Positions 1 through 12,270 of a DNA stretch of 64,000 nucleotides are shown here, one piece after another (the stretch's first letter is position 1; the number at the start of each line of letters is the position of its first letter). Location: NCBI GenBank assembly GCA_964057225.1, contig OZ059896.1, forward strand, positions 3,472,001-3,536,000. The letters run 5' to 3'. This DNA comes from Auanema rhodensis (lineage: Eukaryota > Nematoda > Chromadorea > Rhabditida > Rhabditidae). The notes below the pieces were generated by a model. The model made no database searches. It saw nothing but the letters and a program-made list of their open reading frames with translations, and was not told where the DNA came from. Made by a program: the position numbers and the translations under genes.

Positions 1-16
1 CAGGGAGAAAATCGAG

Positions 17-38
17 GATATAAGTGTGAACTTATATC
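17..38. repeat. Perfect 9-bp hairpin, once per sat350 monomer
   Basis: GATATAAGT (17-25), loop GTGA (26-29), ACTTATATC (30-38) form a perfect inverted repeat. It recurs in nearly every sat350 unit. Occasional units lose pairs, such as GATACAAGTG at 10,869-type units and GACGATATAAGAGTG near 4,220. It could form a small cruciform or an RNA stem-loop if transcribed; nothing in the sequence shows transcription. Confidence 0.9.
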
Positions 39-55
39 AGTTGATATCTCGGTGC

Positions 56-106
56 ATTTTTAAGCTAGCGCAAATCTGATAACACAGATCGACGCAGCTT
101 AAAAAT
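56..106. repeat. Nested 51-nt dyad, 19 paired positions, once per sat350 monomer
   Basis: ATTTTTAAGCT (56-66) pairs with AGCTTAAAAAT (96-106). After a single unpaired A67, GCG (68-70) pairs with CGC (93-95). A 3x3 internal loop follows (CAA 71-73 against CGA 90-92), then ATCTG (74-78) pairs with CAGAT (85-89) around a 6-nt loop, ATAACA. The arrangement is present throughout array 1. Subfamily beta weakens one outer pair (TTTTC for TTTTT) and changes the loop to ATAGTA. Some alpha units change the 3' edge to AAAAGT (a G-T pair) or AAAAAA (outermost mismatch). This is the strongest secondary-structure signal in the window. Confidence 0.88.
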
Positions 107-240
107 CCGCATCGAATGCACTATATTACATTGAGGAAAGCTTAATACAAAAATTAGTTATGATTGTTTGAAAAATGATGCATTAGTGTATGTTGAGTTT
201 CCATGTACACTCAAAATTGCTTCCAAAAACATTTTGACAA

Positions 241-259
241 AAATTTTTTCGAAAAATTT
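241..259. repeat. A/T-tract palindrome centred on TTCGAA in sat350
   Basis: AAATTTTT (241-248), TCG (249-251), AAAAATTT (252-259) form an 8-bp inverted repeat of pure A/T. The TTCGAA core is conserved in essentially all units. The A-run to its left holds four or five A and is the main source of 350 versus 351 bp monomers. A-tracts and T-tracts of this length favour bent DNA; that is general knowledge, not something measured here. Confidence 0.85.
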
Positions 260-351
260 CAAAATAATTTAGCAAAAAGTAGATGTTTTTAGATTCCTTC
301 TTTCAAGGCAAAAACGATGGACAATGTTATTCAACGAAAAAATTAATTCTT

Positions 352-701
352 CAGGGTGAAAATCGAGGATATAAGTGTGAACTTATATCAGTTGATATCT
401 CGGTGCATTTTTAAGCTAGCGCAAATCTGATAACACAGATCGACGCAGCTTAAAAATCCGCATCGAATGCATTATACTACATGGAGAAACGCTCATCACA
501 AAAATTAGTTATGATCGTTTGAAAAATGATGCATTAGTGTATGTTGAGTTTCCATGTACACTCAACATTGCTTCCAAAAACATTTTGACAAAATTTTTTC
601 GAAAAATTTCAAAATAATTTAGCAAAAAGTAGATGTTTTTAGATTCCTTTTTTCAAAGCAAAAACGATGGACAATGTTATTCAACGAAAAAATTAATTCT
701 T
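352..701. repeat. Reference sat350 monomer (350 bp)
   Basis: This unit shows the layout shared by the array. In order it has a short perfect hairpin (GATATAAGT / ACTTATATC), the large nested dyad around GCTAGCG...CGCAGC, a CCGCATCGAATGC stretch, a variable block (TACATGGAGAAACGCTCATC here; TTACATTGAGGAAAGC or TACATTAAGAAAAGC elsewhere), a GATGCATTAGTG block, a TTGAGT/ACTCAA dyad, an A/T-tract palindrome centred on TTCGAA, and the TTTTTAGATTCC to AACGATGGACAATG tail. It contains 12 CpG in 350 bp. No open frame is kept across monomers, because monomers of 350 and 351 bp both occur and stops are frequent. Confidence 0.95.
541..568. repeat. ATGTTGAGT / ACTCAACAT dyad of sat350
   Basis: ATGTTGAGT (541-549) pairs with ACTCAACAT (560-568) around the 10-nt loop TTCCATGTAC. 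Two versions of the right arm occur across the array: ACTCAACATTG gives a 9-bp stem as here, and ACTCAAAATTG leaves only the 6-bp TTGAGT/ACTCAA core (for example 193-214). The left arm is essentially constant. Confidence 0.85.
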
Positions 702-2805
702 CAGGGTGAAAATCGAGGATATAAGTGTGAACTTATATCAGTTAAGATCTCGGTGCATTTTTAAGCTAGCGCAAATCTGATAACACAGATCGACGCAGCT
801 TAAAAAACCGCATCGAATGCACTATATTACATTGAGAAAAGCTTAATACAAAAATTAGTTATGATCGTTTGAAAAATGATGCATTAGTGTATGTTGAGTT
901 TCCATGTACACTCAACATTGCTTCCAAAAACATTTTGACAAAAATTTTTTCGAAAAATTTCAAAATAATTTAGCAAAAAGTAGATGTTTTTAGATTCCTT
1001 TTTTCAAGGCAAAAACGATGGACAATGTTATTCAACGAAAAAATTAATTCTTCAGGGTGAAAATCGAGGATATAAGTGTGAACTTATATCAGATGATATC
1101 TAGGTGCATTTTTAAGCTAGCGCAAATCTGATAACACAGATCGACGCAGCTTAAAAATCCGCATCGAATGCACTATATTACATTGAGGAAAGCTTAATAT
1201 AAAAATTAGTTATGATCGTTTGAAAAATGATGCATTAGTGTATGTTGAGTTTCCATGTACACTCAAAATTGCTTCCAAAAACATTTTGACAAAAATTTTT
1301 TCGAAAAATTTCAAAATAATTTAGCAAAAAGTAGATGTTTTTAGATTCCTTCTTTCAAGGCAAAAACGATGGACAATGTTATTCAACGAAAAAATTAATT
1401 CTTCAGGGAGAAAATCGAGGATATAAGTGTGAACTTATATCAGTTGATATCTCGGTGCATTTTTAAGCTAGCGCAAATCTGATAACACAGATCGACGCAG
1501 CTTAAAAATCCGCATCGAATGCACTATATTACATTGAGGAAAGCTTAATACAAAAATTAGTTATGATTGTTTGAAAAATGATGCATTAGTGTATGTTGAG
1601 TTTCCATGTACACTCAAAATTGCTTCCAAAAACATTTTGACAAAAATTTTTTCGAAAAATTTCAAAATAATTTAGCAAAAAGTAGATGTTTTTAGATTCC
1701 TTCTTTCAAGGCAAAAACGATGGACAATGTTATTCAACGAAAAAATTAATTCTTCAGGGTGAAAATCGAGGATATAAGTGTGAACTTATATCAGTTGATA
1801 TCTCGGTGCATTTTTAAGCTAGCGCAAATCTGATAACACAGATCGACGCAGCTTAAAAATCCGCATCGAATGCATTATACTACATGGAGAAACGCTCATC
1901 ACAAAAATTAGTTATGATCGTTTGAAAAATGATGCATTAGTGTATGTTGAGTTTCCATGTACACTCAACATTGCTTCCAAAAACATTTTGACAAAATTTT
2001 TTCGAAAAATTTCAAAATAATTTCGCAAAAAGTAGATGTTTTTAGATTCCTTTTCTTGAGGCAAAAACGATGGACAATGTTATTCAGCGAAAAAATTAAT
2101 TCTTCAGGGTGAAAATCGAGGATATAAGTGTGAACTTATATCAGTTGATATCTCGGTGCATTTTTAAGCTAGCGCAAATCTGATAACACAGATCGACGCA
2201 GCTTAAAAATCCGCATCGAATGCACTATATTACATTGAGGAAAGCTTAATACAAAAATTAGTTATGATTGTTTGAAAAATGATGCATTAGTGTATGTTGA
2301 GTTTCCATGTACACTCAAAATTGCTTCCAAAAACATTTTGACAAAAATTTTTTCGAAAAATTTCAAAATAATTTAGCAAAAAGTAGATGTTTTTAGATTC
2401 CTTCTTTCAAGGCAAAAACGATGGACAATGTTATTCAACGAAAAAATTAATTCTTCAGGGTGAAAATCGAGGATATAAGTGTGAACTTATATCAGTTGAT
2501 ATCTCGGTGCATTTTTAAGCTAGCGCAAATCTGATAACACAGATCGACGCAGCTTAAAAATCCGCATCGAATGCATTATACTACATGGAGAAACGCTCAT
2601 CACAAAAATTAGGTATGATCGTTTGAAAAATGATGCATTAGTGTATGTTGAGTTTCCATGTACACTCAACATTGCTTCCAAAAACATTTTGACAAAATTT
2701 TTTCGAAAAATTTCAAAATAATTTCGCAAAAAGTAGATGTTTTTAGATTCTTTTTTTTGAGGCAAAAACGATGGACAATGTTATTCAACGAAAAAATTAA
2801 TTCTT
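702..2805. repeat. Six-monomer block, copy 1 (repeated 5,961 bp downstream)
   Basis: The ordered series of six monomers starting at 702, 1053, 1404, 1755, 2105 and 2456 matches the series beginning at 6,663. Shared rare markers include GATATCTAGG with TTAATATAAAAATTAG (1053 unit), the CAGGGAGAAAATC variant (1404 unit) and AAATTAGGTATGATCG (2456 unit). The offset is 5,961 bp, or 17 monomers. Rare markers in the same order imply duplication of a multi-monomer segment rather than chance. Confidence 0.85.
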
Positions 2806-5800
2806 CAGGGTGAAAATCGAGGATATAAGTGTGAACTTATATCAGTTAATATCTCGGTGCATTTTTAAGCTAGCGCAAATCTGATAACACAGATCGACGC
2901 AGCTTAAAAGTCCGCATCGAATGCACTATACTACATTAAGAAAAGCTTAATACAAAAATTAGTTATGATCGTTTGAAAAATGATGCATTAGTGTATGTTG
3001 AGTTTCCATGTACACTCAAAATTGCTTCCAAAAACATTTTGACAAAAATTTTTTCGAAAAATTTCAAAATAATTTAGCAAAAAGTAGATGTTTTTAGATT
3101 CCTTCTTTCAAGGCAAAAACGATGGACAATGTTATTCAACGAAAAAATTAATTCTTCAGGGTGAAAATCGAGGATATAAGTGTGAACTTATATCAGTTGA
3201 TATCTCGGTGCATTTTTAAGCTAGCGCAAATCTGATAACACAGATCGACGCAGCTTAAAAATCCGCATCGAATGCATTATACTACATGGAGAAACGCTCA
3301 TCACAAAAATTAGGTATGATCGTTTGAAAAATGATGCATTAGTGTATGTTGAGTTTCCATGTACACTCAACATTGCTTCCAAAAACATTTTGACAAAATT
3401 TTTTCGAAAAATTTCAAAATAATTTCGCAAAAAGTAGATGTTTTTAGATTCTTTTTTTTGAGGCAAAAACGATGGACAATGTTATTCAACGAAAAAATTA
3501 ATTCTTCAGGGTGAAAATCGAGGATATAAGTGTGAACTTATATCAGTTGATATCTCGGTGCATTTTTAAGCTAGCGCAAATCTGATAACACAGATCGACG
3601 CAGCTTAAAAATCCGCATCGAATGCATTATACTACATGGAGAAACGCTCATCACAAAAATTAGTTATGATCGTTTGAAAAATGATGCATTAGTGTATGTT
3701 GAGTTTCCATGTACACTCAACATTGCTTCCAAAAACATTTTGACAAAATTTTTTCGAAAAATTTCAAAATAATTTCGCAAAAAGTAGATGTTTTTAGATT
3801 CCTTTTTTTGAGGCAAAAACGATGGACAATGTTATTCAACGAAAAAATTAATTCTTCAGGGTGAAAATCGAGGATATAAGTGTGAACTTATATCAGTTAA
3901 TATCTCGGTGCATTTTTAAGCTAGCGCAAATCTGATAACACAGATCGACGCAGCTTAAAAAACCGCATCGAATGCACTATATTACATTGAGAAAAGCTTA
4001 ATACAAAAATTAGTTATGATCGTTTGAAAAATGATGCATTAGTGTATGTTGAGTTTCCATGTACACTCAACATTGCTTCCAAAAACATTTTGACAAAAAT
4101 TTTTTCGAAAAATTTCAAAATAATTTAGCAAAAAGTAGATGTTTTTAGATTCCTTCTTTCAAGGCAAAAACGATGGACAATGTTATTCAACGAAAAAATT
4201 AATTCTTCAGGGTGAAAATCGACGATATAAGAGTGAACTTATATCAGTTGATATCTCGGTGCATTTTTAAGCTAGCGCAAATCTGATAACACAGATCGAC
4301 GCAGCTTAAAAATCCGCATCGAATGCATTATACTACATGGAGAAACGCTCATCACAAAAATTTGTTATGATCGTTTGAAAAATGATGCATTAGTGTATGT
4401 TGAGTTTCCATGTACACTCAACATTGCTTCCAAAAACATTTTGACAAAATTTTTTCGAAAAATTTCAGAATAATTTAGCAAAAAGTAGATGTTTTTAGAT
4501 TCCTTTTTTCGAGGCAAAAACGATGGACAATGTTATTCAACGAAAAAATTAATTCTTCAGGGTGAAAATCGAGGATATAAGTGTGAACTTATATCAGTTA
4601 ATATCTCGGTGCATTTTTAAGCTAGCGCAAATCTGATAACATAGATCGACGCAGCTTAAAAGTCCGCATCGAATGCACTATACTACATTAAGAAAAGCTT
4701 AATACAAAAATTAGTTATGATCGTTTGAAAAATGATGCATTAGTGTATGTTGAGTTTCCATGTACACTCAAAATTGCTTCCAAAAACATTTTGACAAAAA
4801 TTTTTTCGAAAAATTTCAAAATAATTTAGCAAAAAGTAGATGTTTTTAGATTCCTTTTTTCGAGGCAAAAACGATGGACAATGTTATTCAACGAAAAAAT
4901 TAATTCTTCAGGGTGAAAATCGAGGATATAAGTGTGAACTTATATCAGTTGATATCTCGGTGCATTTTTAAGCTAGCGCAAATCTGATAACACAGATCGA
5001 AGCAGCTTAAAAATCCGCATCGAATGCACTATATTACATTGAGGAAAGCTTAATACAAAAATTAGTTATGATTGTTTGAAAAATGATGCATTAGTGTATG
5101 TTGAGTTTCCATGTACACTCAAAATTGCTTCCAAAAACATTTTGACAAAAATTTTTTCGAAAAATTTCAAAATAATTTAGCAAAAAGTAGATGTTTTTAG
5201 ATTCCTTCTTTCAAGGCAAAAACGATGGACAATGTTATTCAACGAAAAAATTAATTCTTCAGGGTGAAAATCGAGGAAATAAGTGTGAACTTATATCAGT
5301 TGATATCTCGGTGCATTTTTAAGCTAGCGCAAATCTGATAACACAGATCGACGCAGCTTAAAAGTCCGCATCGAATGCACTATACTACATTAAGAAAAGC
5401 TTAATACAAAAATTAGTTATGATCGTTTGAAAAATGATGCATTAGTGTATGTTGAGTTTCCATGTACACTCAAAATTGCTTCCAAAAACATTTTGACAAA
5501 AATTTTTTCGAAAAATTTCAAAATAATTTAGCAAAAAGTAGATGTTTTTAGATTCCTTTTTTTAAGGCAAAAACGATGGACAATGTTATTCAACGAAAAA
5601 ATTAATTCTTCAGGGTGAAAATCGAGGATATAAGTGTGAACTTATATCAGTTGATATCTCGGTGCATTTTTAAGCTAGCGCAAATCTGATAACACAGATC
5701 GACGCAGCTTAAAAATCCGCATCGAATGCACTATATTACATGGAGGAAAGCTTAATACAAAAATTAGTTATGATTGTTTGAAAAATGATGCATTAGTGTA

Positions 5801-6662
5801 TGTTGAGTTTCCATGTACACTCAAAATTGCTTCCAAAAACATTTTGACAAAAATTTTTTCGAAAAATTTCAAAATAATTTAGCAAAAAGTAGATGTTTTT
5901 AGATTCCTTTTTTTAAGGCAAAAACGATGGACAATGTTATTCAACGAAAAAATTAATTCTTCAGGGTGAAAATCGAGGATATAAGTGTGAACTTATATCA
6001 GTTGATATCTCGGTGCATTTTTAAGCTAGCGCAAATCTGATAACACAGATCGACGCAGCTTAAAAATCCGCATCGAATGCACTATATTACATGGAGGAAA
6101 GCTTAATACAAAAATTAGTTATGATTGTTTGAAAAATGATGCATTAGTGTATGTTGAGTTTCCATGTACACTCAAAATTGCTTCCAAAAACATTTTGACA
6201 AAAATTTTTTCGAAAAATTTCAAAATAATTTAGCAAAAAGTAGATGTTTTTAGATTCCTTCTTTCAAGGCAAAAACGATGGACAATGTTATTCAACGAAA
6301 AAATTAATTCTTCAGGGTGAAAATCGAGGATATAAGTGTGAACTTATATCAGTTGATATCTCGGTGCATTTTTAAGCTAGCGCAAATCTGATAACACAGA
6401 TCGACGCAGCTTAAAAATCCGCATCGAATGCATTATACTACATGGAGAAACGCTCATCACAAAAATTAGTTATGATCGTTTGAAAAATGATGCATTAGTG
6501 TATGTTGAGTTTCCATGTACACTCAACATTGCTTCCAAAAACATTTTGACAAAATTTTTTCGAAAAATTTCAAAATAATTTCGCAAAAAGTAGATGTTTT
6601 TAGATTCCTTTTTTTGAGGCAAAAACGATGGACAATGTTATTCAACGAAAAAATTAATTCTT

Positions 6663-8766
6663 CAGGGTGAAAATCGAGGATATAAGTGTGAACTTATATC
6701 AGTTAATATCTCGGTGCATTTTTAAGCTAGCGCAAATCTGATAACACAGATCGACGCAGCTTAAAAAACCGCATCGAATGCACTATATTACATTGAGAAA
6801 AGCTTAATACAAAAATTAGTTATGATCGTTTGAAAAATGATGCATTAGTGTATGTTGAGTTTCCATGTACACTCAACATTGCTTCCAAAAACATTTTGAC
6901 AAAAATTTTTTCGAAAAATTTCAAAATAATTTAGCAAAAAGTAGATGTTTTTAGATTCCTTTTTTCAAGGCAAAAACGATGGACAATGTTATTCAACGAA
7001 AAAATTAATTCTTCAGGGTGAAAATCGAGGATATAAGTGTGAACTTATATCAGATGATATCTAGGTGCATTTTTAAGCTAGCGCAAATCTGATAACACAG
7101 ATCGACGCAGCTTAAAAATCCGCATCGAATGCACTATATTACATTGAGGAAAGCTTAATATAAAAATTAGTTATGATCGTTTGAAAAATGATGCATTAGT
7201 GTATGTTGAGTTTCCATGTACACTCAAAATTGCTTCCAAAAACATTTTGACAAAAATTTTTTCGAAAAATTTCAAAATAATTTAGCAAAAAGTAGATGTT
7301 TTTAGATTCCTTCTTTCAAGGCAAAAACGATGGACAATGTTATTCAACGAAAAAATTAATTCTTCAGGGAGAAAATCGAGGATATAAGTGTGAACTTATA
7401 TCAGTTGATATCTCGGTGCATTTTTAAGCTAGCGCAAATCTGATAACACAGATCGACGCAGCTTAAAAATCCGCATCGAATGCACTATATTACATTGAGG
7501 AAAGCTTAATACAAAAATTAGTTATGATTGTTTGAAAAATGATGCATTAGTGTATGTTGAGTTTCCATGTACACTCAAAATTGCTTCCAAAAACATTTTG
7601 ACAAAAATTTTTTCGAAAAATTTCAAAATAATTTAGCAAAAAGTAGATGTTTTTAGATTCCTTCTTTCAAGGCAAAAACGATGGACAATGTTATTCAACG
7701 AAAAAATTAATTCTTCAGGGTGAAAATCGAGGATATAAGTGTGAACTTATATCAGTTGATATCTCGGTGCATTTTTAAGCTAGCGCAAATCTGATAACAC
7801 AGATCGACGCAGCTTAAAAATCCGCATCGAATGCATTATACTACATGGAGAAACGCTCATCACAAAAATTAGTTATGATCGTTTGAAAAATGATGCATTA
7901 GTGTATGTTGAGTTTCCATGTACACTCAACATTGCTTCCAAAAACATTTTGACAAAATTTTTTCGAAAAATTTCAAAATAATTTCGCAAAAAGTAGATGT
8001 TTTTAGATTCCTTTTTTTGAGGCAAAAACGATGGACAATGTTATTCAACGAAAAAATTAATTCTTCAGGGTGAAAATCGAGGATATAAGTGTGAACTTAT
8101 ATCAGTTGATATCTCGGTGCATTTTTAAGCTAGCGCAAATCTGATAACACAGATCGACGCAGCTTAAAAATCCGCATCGAATGCACTATATTACATTGAG
8201 GAAAGCTTAATACAAAAATTAGTTATGATTGTTTGAAAAATGATGCATTAGTGTATGTTGAGTTTCCATGTACACTCAAAATTGCTTCCAAAAACATTTT
8301 GACAAAAATTTTTTCGAAAAATTTCAAAATAATTTAGCAAAAAGTAGATGTTTTTAGATTCCTTCTTTCAAGGCAAAAACGATGGACAATGTTATTCAAC
8401 GAAAAAATTAATTCTTCAGGGTGAAAATCGAGGATATAAGTGTGAACTTATATCAGTTGATATCTCGGTGCATTTTTAAGCTAGCGCAAATCTGATAACA
8501 CAGATCGACGCAGCTTAAAAATCCGCATCGAATGCATTATACTACATGGAGAAACGCTCATCACAAAAATTAGGTATGATCGTTTGAAAAATGATGCATT
8601 AGTGTATGTTGAGTTTCCATGTACACTCAACATTGCTTCCAAAAACATTTTGACAAAATTTTTTCGAAAAATTTCAAAATAATTTCGCAAAAAGTAGATG
8701 TTTTTAGATTCCTTTTTTTGAGGCAAAAACGATGGACAATGTTATTCAACGAAAAAATTAATTCTT
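6663..8766. repeat. Six-monomer block, copy 2
   Basis: Counterpart of 702-2805. It carries the same order of markers, including the GATATCTAGG unit at 7,014, the CAGGGAGAAAATC unit and the TTAGGTATG unit. Small differences exist: the first unit has GTTAATATC against GTTAAGATC in copy 1, so the copies have begun to diverge or have been partly converted. The next monomer (8,767) resembles the one after copy 1 (2,806) only in its left half, so the match breaks there. Confidence 0.85.
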
Positions 8767-10868
8767 CAGGGTGAAAATCGAGGATATAAGTGTGAACTTA
8801 TATCAGTTAATATCTCAGTGCATTTTTAAGCTAGCGCAAATCTGATAACACAGATCGACGCAGCTTAAAAGTCCGCATCGAATGCACTATACTACATTAA
8901 GAAAAGCTTAATACAAAAATTAGTTACGATCGTTTGAAAAATGATGCATTAGTGTATGTTGAGTTTCCATGTACACTCAAAATTGCTTCCAAAAACATTT
9001 TGACAAAATTTTTTCGAAAAATTTCAAAATAATTTCGCAAAAAGTAGATGTTTTTAGATTCCTTCTTTCAAGGCAAAAACGATGGACAATGTTATTCAAC
9101 GAAAAAATTAATTCTTCAGGGTGAAAATCGAGGATATAAGTGTGAACTTATATCAGTTGATATCTCGGTGCATTTTTAAGCTAGCGCAAATCTGATAACA
9201 TAGATCGACGCAGCTTAAAAATCCGCATCGAATGCATTATACTACATGGAGAAACGCTCATCACAAAAATTAGTTATGATCGTTTGAAAAATGATGCATT
9301 AGTGTATGTTGAGTTTCCATGTACACTCAACATTGCTTCCAAAAACATTTTGACAAAATTTTTTCGAAAAATTTCAAAATAATTTCGCAAAAAGTAGATG
9401 TTTTTAGATTCCTTTTTTTGAGGCAAAAACGATGGACAATGTTATTCAACGAAAAAATTAATTCTTCAGGGTGAAAATCGAGGATATAAGTGTGAACTTA
9501 TATCAGTTGATATCTCGGTGCATTTTTTAGCTAGCGCAAATCTGATAACACAGATCGACGCAGCTTAAAAATCCGCATCGAATGCATTATACTACATGGA
9601 GAAACGCTCATCACAAAAATTAGTTATGATCGTTTGAAAAATGATGCATTAGTGTATGTTGAGTTTCCATGTACACTCAACATTGCTTCCAAAAACATTT
9701 TGACAAAATTTTTTCGAAAAATTTCAAAATAATTTCGCAAAAAGTAGATGTTTTTAGATTCCTTTTTTTGAGGCAAAAACGATGGACAATGTTATTCAAC
9801 GAAAAAATTAATTCTTCAAGGTGAAAATCGAGGATATAAGTGTGAACTTATATCAGTTGATATCTCGGTGCATTTTTAAGCTAGCGCAAATCTGATAACA
9901 CAGATCGACGCAGCTTAAAAATCCGCATCGAATGCATTATACTACATGGAGAAACGCTCATCACAAAAATTAGTTATGATCGTTTGAAAAATGATGCATT
10001 AGTGTATGTTGAGTTTCCATGTACACTCAACATTGCTTCCAAAAACATTTTGACAAAATTTTTTCGAAAAATTTCAAAATAATTTCGCAAAAAGTAGATG
10101 TTTTTAGATTCCTTTTTTTGAGGCAAAAACGATGGACAATGTTATTCAACGAAAAAATTAATTCTTCAGGGTGAAAATCGAGGATATAAGTGTGAACTTA
10201 TATCAGTTGATATCTCGGTGCATTTTTAAGCTAGCGCAAATCTGATAACATAGATCGACGCAGCTTAAAAGTCCGCATCGAATGCACTATACTACATGGA
10301 GAAACGCTCATCACAAAAATTAGTTATGATCGTTTGAAAAATGATGCATTAGTGTATGTTGAGTTTCCATGTACACTCAAAATTGCTTCCAAAAACATTT
10401 TGACAAAAATTTTTTCGAAAAATTTCAAAATAATTTAGCAAAAAGTAGATGTTTTTAGATTCCTTTTTTCGAGGCAAAAACGATGGACAATGTTATTCAA
10501 CGAAAAAATTAATTCTTCAGGGTGAAAATCGAGGATATAAGTGTGAACTTATATCAGTTGATATCTCGGTGCATTTTTAAGCTAGCGCAAATCTGATAAC
10601 ATAGATCGACGCAGCTTAAAAGTCCGCATCGAAAGCACTATACTACATTAAGAAAAGCTTAATACAAAAATTAGTTATGATCGTTTGAAAAATGATGCAT
10701 TAGTGTATGTTGAGTTTCCATGTACACTCAACATTGCTTCCAAAAACATTTTGACAAAAATTTTTTCGAAAAATTTCAAAATAATTTAGCAAAAAGTAGA
10801 TGTTTTTAGATTTCTTTTTTAAAGGCAAAAACGATGGACAATGTTATTCAACGAAAAAATTAATTCTT

Positions 10869-12270
10869 CAGGGTGAAAATCGAGGATACAAGTGTGAACT
10901 TATATCAGATGATATCTAGGTGCATTTTTAAGCTAGCGCAAATCTGATAACACAGATCGACGCAGCTTAAAAATCCGCATCGAATGCACTATATTACATT
11001 GAGGAAAGCTTAATACAAAAATTAGTTATGATCGTTTGAAAAATGATGCATTAGTGTATGTTGAGTTTCCATGTACACTCAAAATTGCTTCCAAAAACAT
11101 TTTGACAAAAATTTTTTCGAAAAATTTCAAAATAATTTAGCAAAAAGTAGATGTTTTTAGATTCCTTTTTTTAAGGCAAAAACGATGGACAATGTTATTC
11201 AACGAAAAAATTAATTCTTCAGGGTGAAAATCGAGGATATAAGTGTGAACTTATATCAGTTAATATCTCGGTGCATTTTTAAGCTAGCGCAAATCTGATA
11301 ACACAGATCGACGCAGCTTAAAAAACCGCATCGAATGCACTATATAACATTGAGAAAAGCTTAATACAAAAATTAGTTATGATCGTTTGAAAAATGATGC
11401 ATTAGTGTATGTTGAGTTTCCATGTACACTCAACATTGCTTCCAAAAACATTTTGACAAAAATTTTTTCGAAAAATTTCAAAATAATTTAGCAAAAAGTA
11501 GATGTTTTTAGATTCCTTTTTTCAAGGCAAAAACGATGGACAATGTTATTCAACGAAAAAATTAATTCTTCAGGGTGAAAATTGAGGATATAAGTGTGAA
11601 CTTATATCAGTTGATATCTCGGTGCATTTTTAAGCTAGCGCAAATCTGATAACACAGATCGACGCAGCTTAAAAATCCGCATCGAATGCATTATACTACA
11701 TGGAGAAACGCTCATCACAAAAATTAGTTATGATCGTTTGAAAAATGATGCATTAGTGTATGTTGAGTTTCCATGTACACTCAACATTGCTTCCAAAAAC
11801 ATTTTGACAAAATTTTTTCGAAAAATTTCAAAATAATTTCGCAAAAAGTAGATGTTTTTAGATTCCTTTTTTTGAGGCAAAAACGATGGACAATGTTATT
11901 CAACGAAAAAATTAATTCTTCAGGGTGAAAATCGAGGATATAAGTGTGAACTTATATCAGTTAATATCTCGGTGCATTTTTAAGCTAGCGCAAATCTGAT
12001 AACACAGATCGACGCAGCTTAAAAGTCCGCATCGAATGCACTATACTACATGGAGAAACGCTCATCACAAAAATTAGTTATGATCGTTTGAAAAATGATG
12101 CATTAGTGTATGTTGAGTTTCCATGTACACTCAACATTGCTTCCAAAAACATTTTGACAAAATTTTTTCGAAAAATTTCAAAATAATTTCGCAAAAAGTA
12201 GATGTTTTTAGATTCCTTTTTTTGAGGCAAAAACGATGGACAATGTTATTCAACGAAAAAATTAATTCTT
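10869..12270. repeat. Tetrameric higher-order repeat, copy 1 (1,402 bp)
   Basis: The units are at 10,869 (GATACAAG, GATATCTAGG), 11,220 (AAAACCGC, TTGAG), 11,571 (the private variant AAAATTGAGG in place of AAAATCGAGG, TACATGGAG type) and 11,921 (AAGTCCGC with TACATGGAG). The next four units repeat this order. The private AAAATTGAGG change in both copies shows they are duplicates of one four-monomer segment. Confidence 0.92.

Noticed and set aside
56-120. A functional tRNA gene in sat350
   Set aside because: The hairpin around CTGATAACA has a 6-nt loop, no acceptor stem or T-arm can be drawn, and the A- and B-box matches are partial.
240-300. CENP-B box (NTTCGNNNNANNCGGGN)
   Set aside because: TTCGAAAAATTTC and TTCGAGGCAAAAACG match only the TTCG-A half. 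Neither satellite has the CGGG half at the right spacing.
2520-2765. Minus-strand open frame of 81 codons, also at 3,221-3,466 and 8,481-8,726
   Set aside because: It is part of a sat350 monomer and opens only in units with the GGTATGATCG variant. Identical frames at monomer spacing reflect the repeat, not a gene. There is no recognisable domain.
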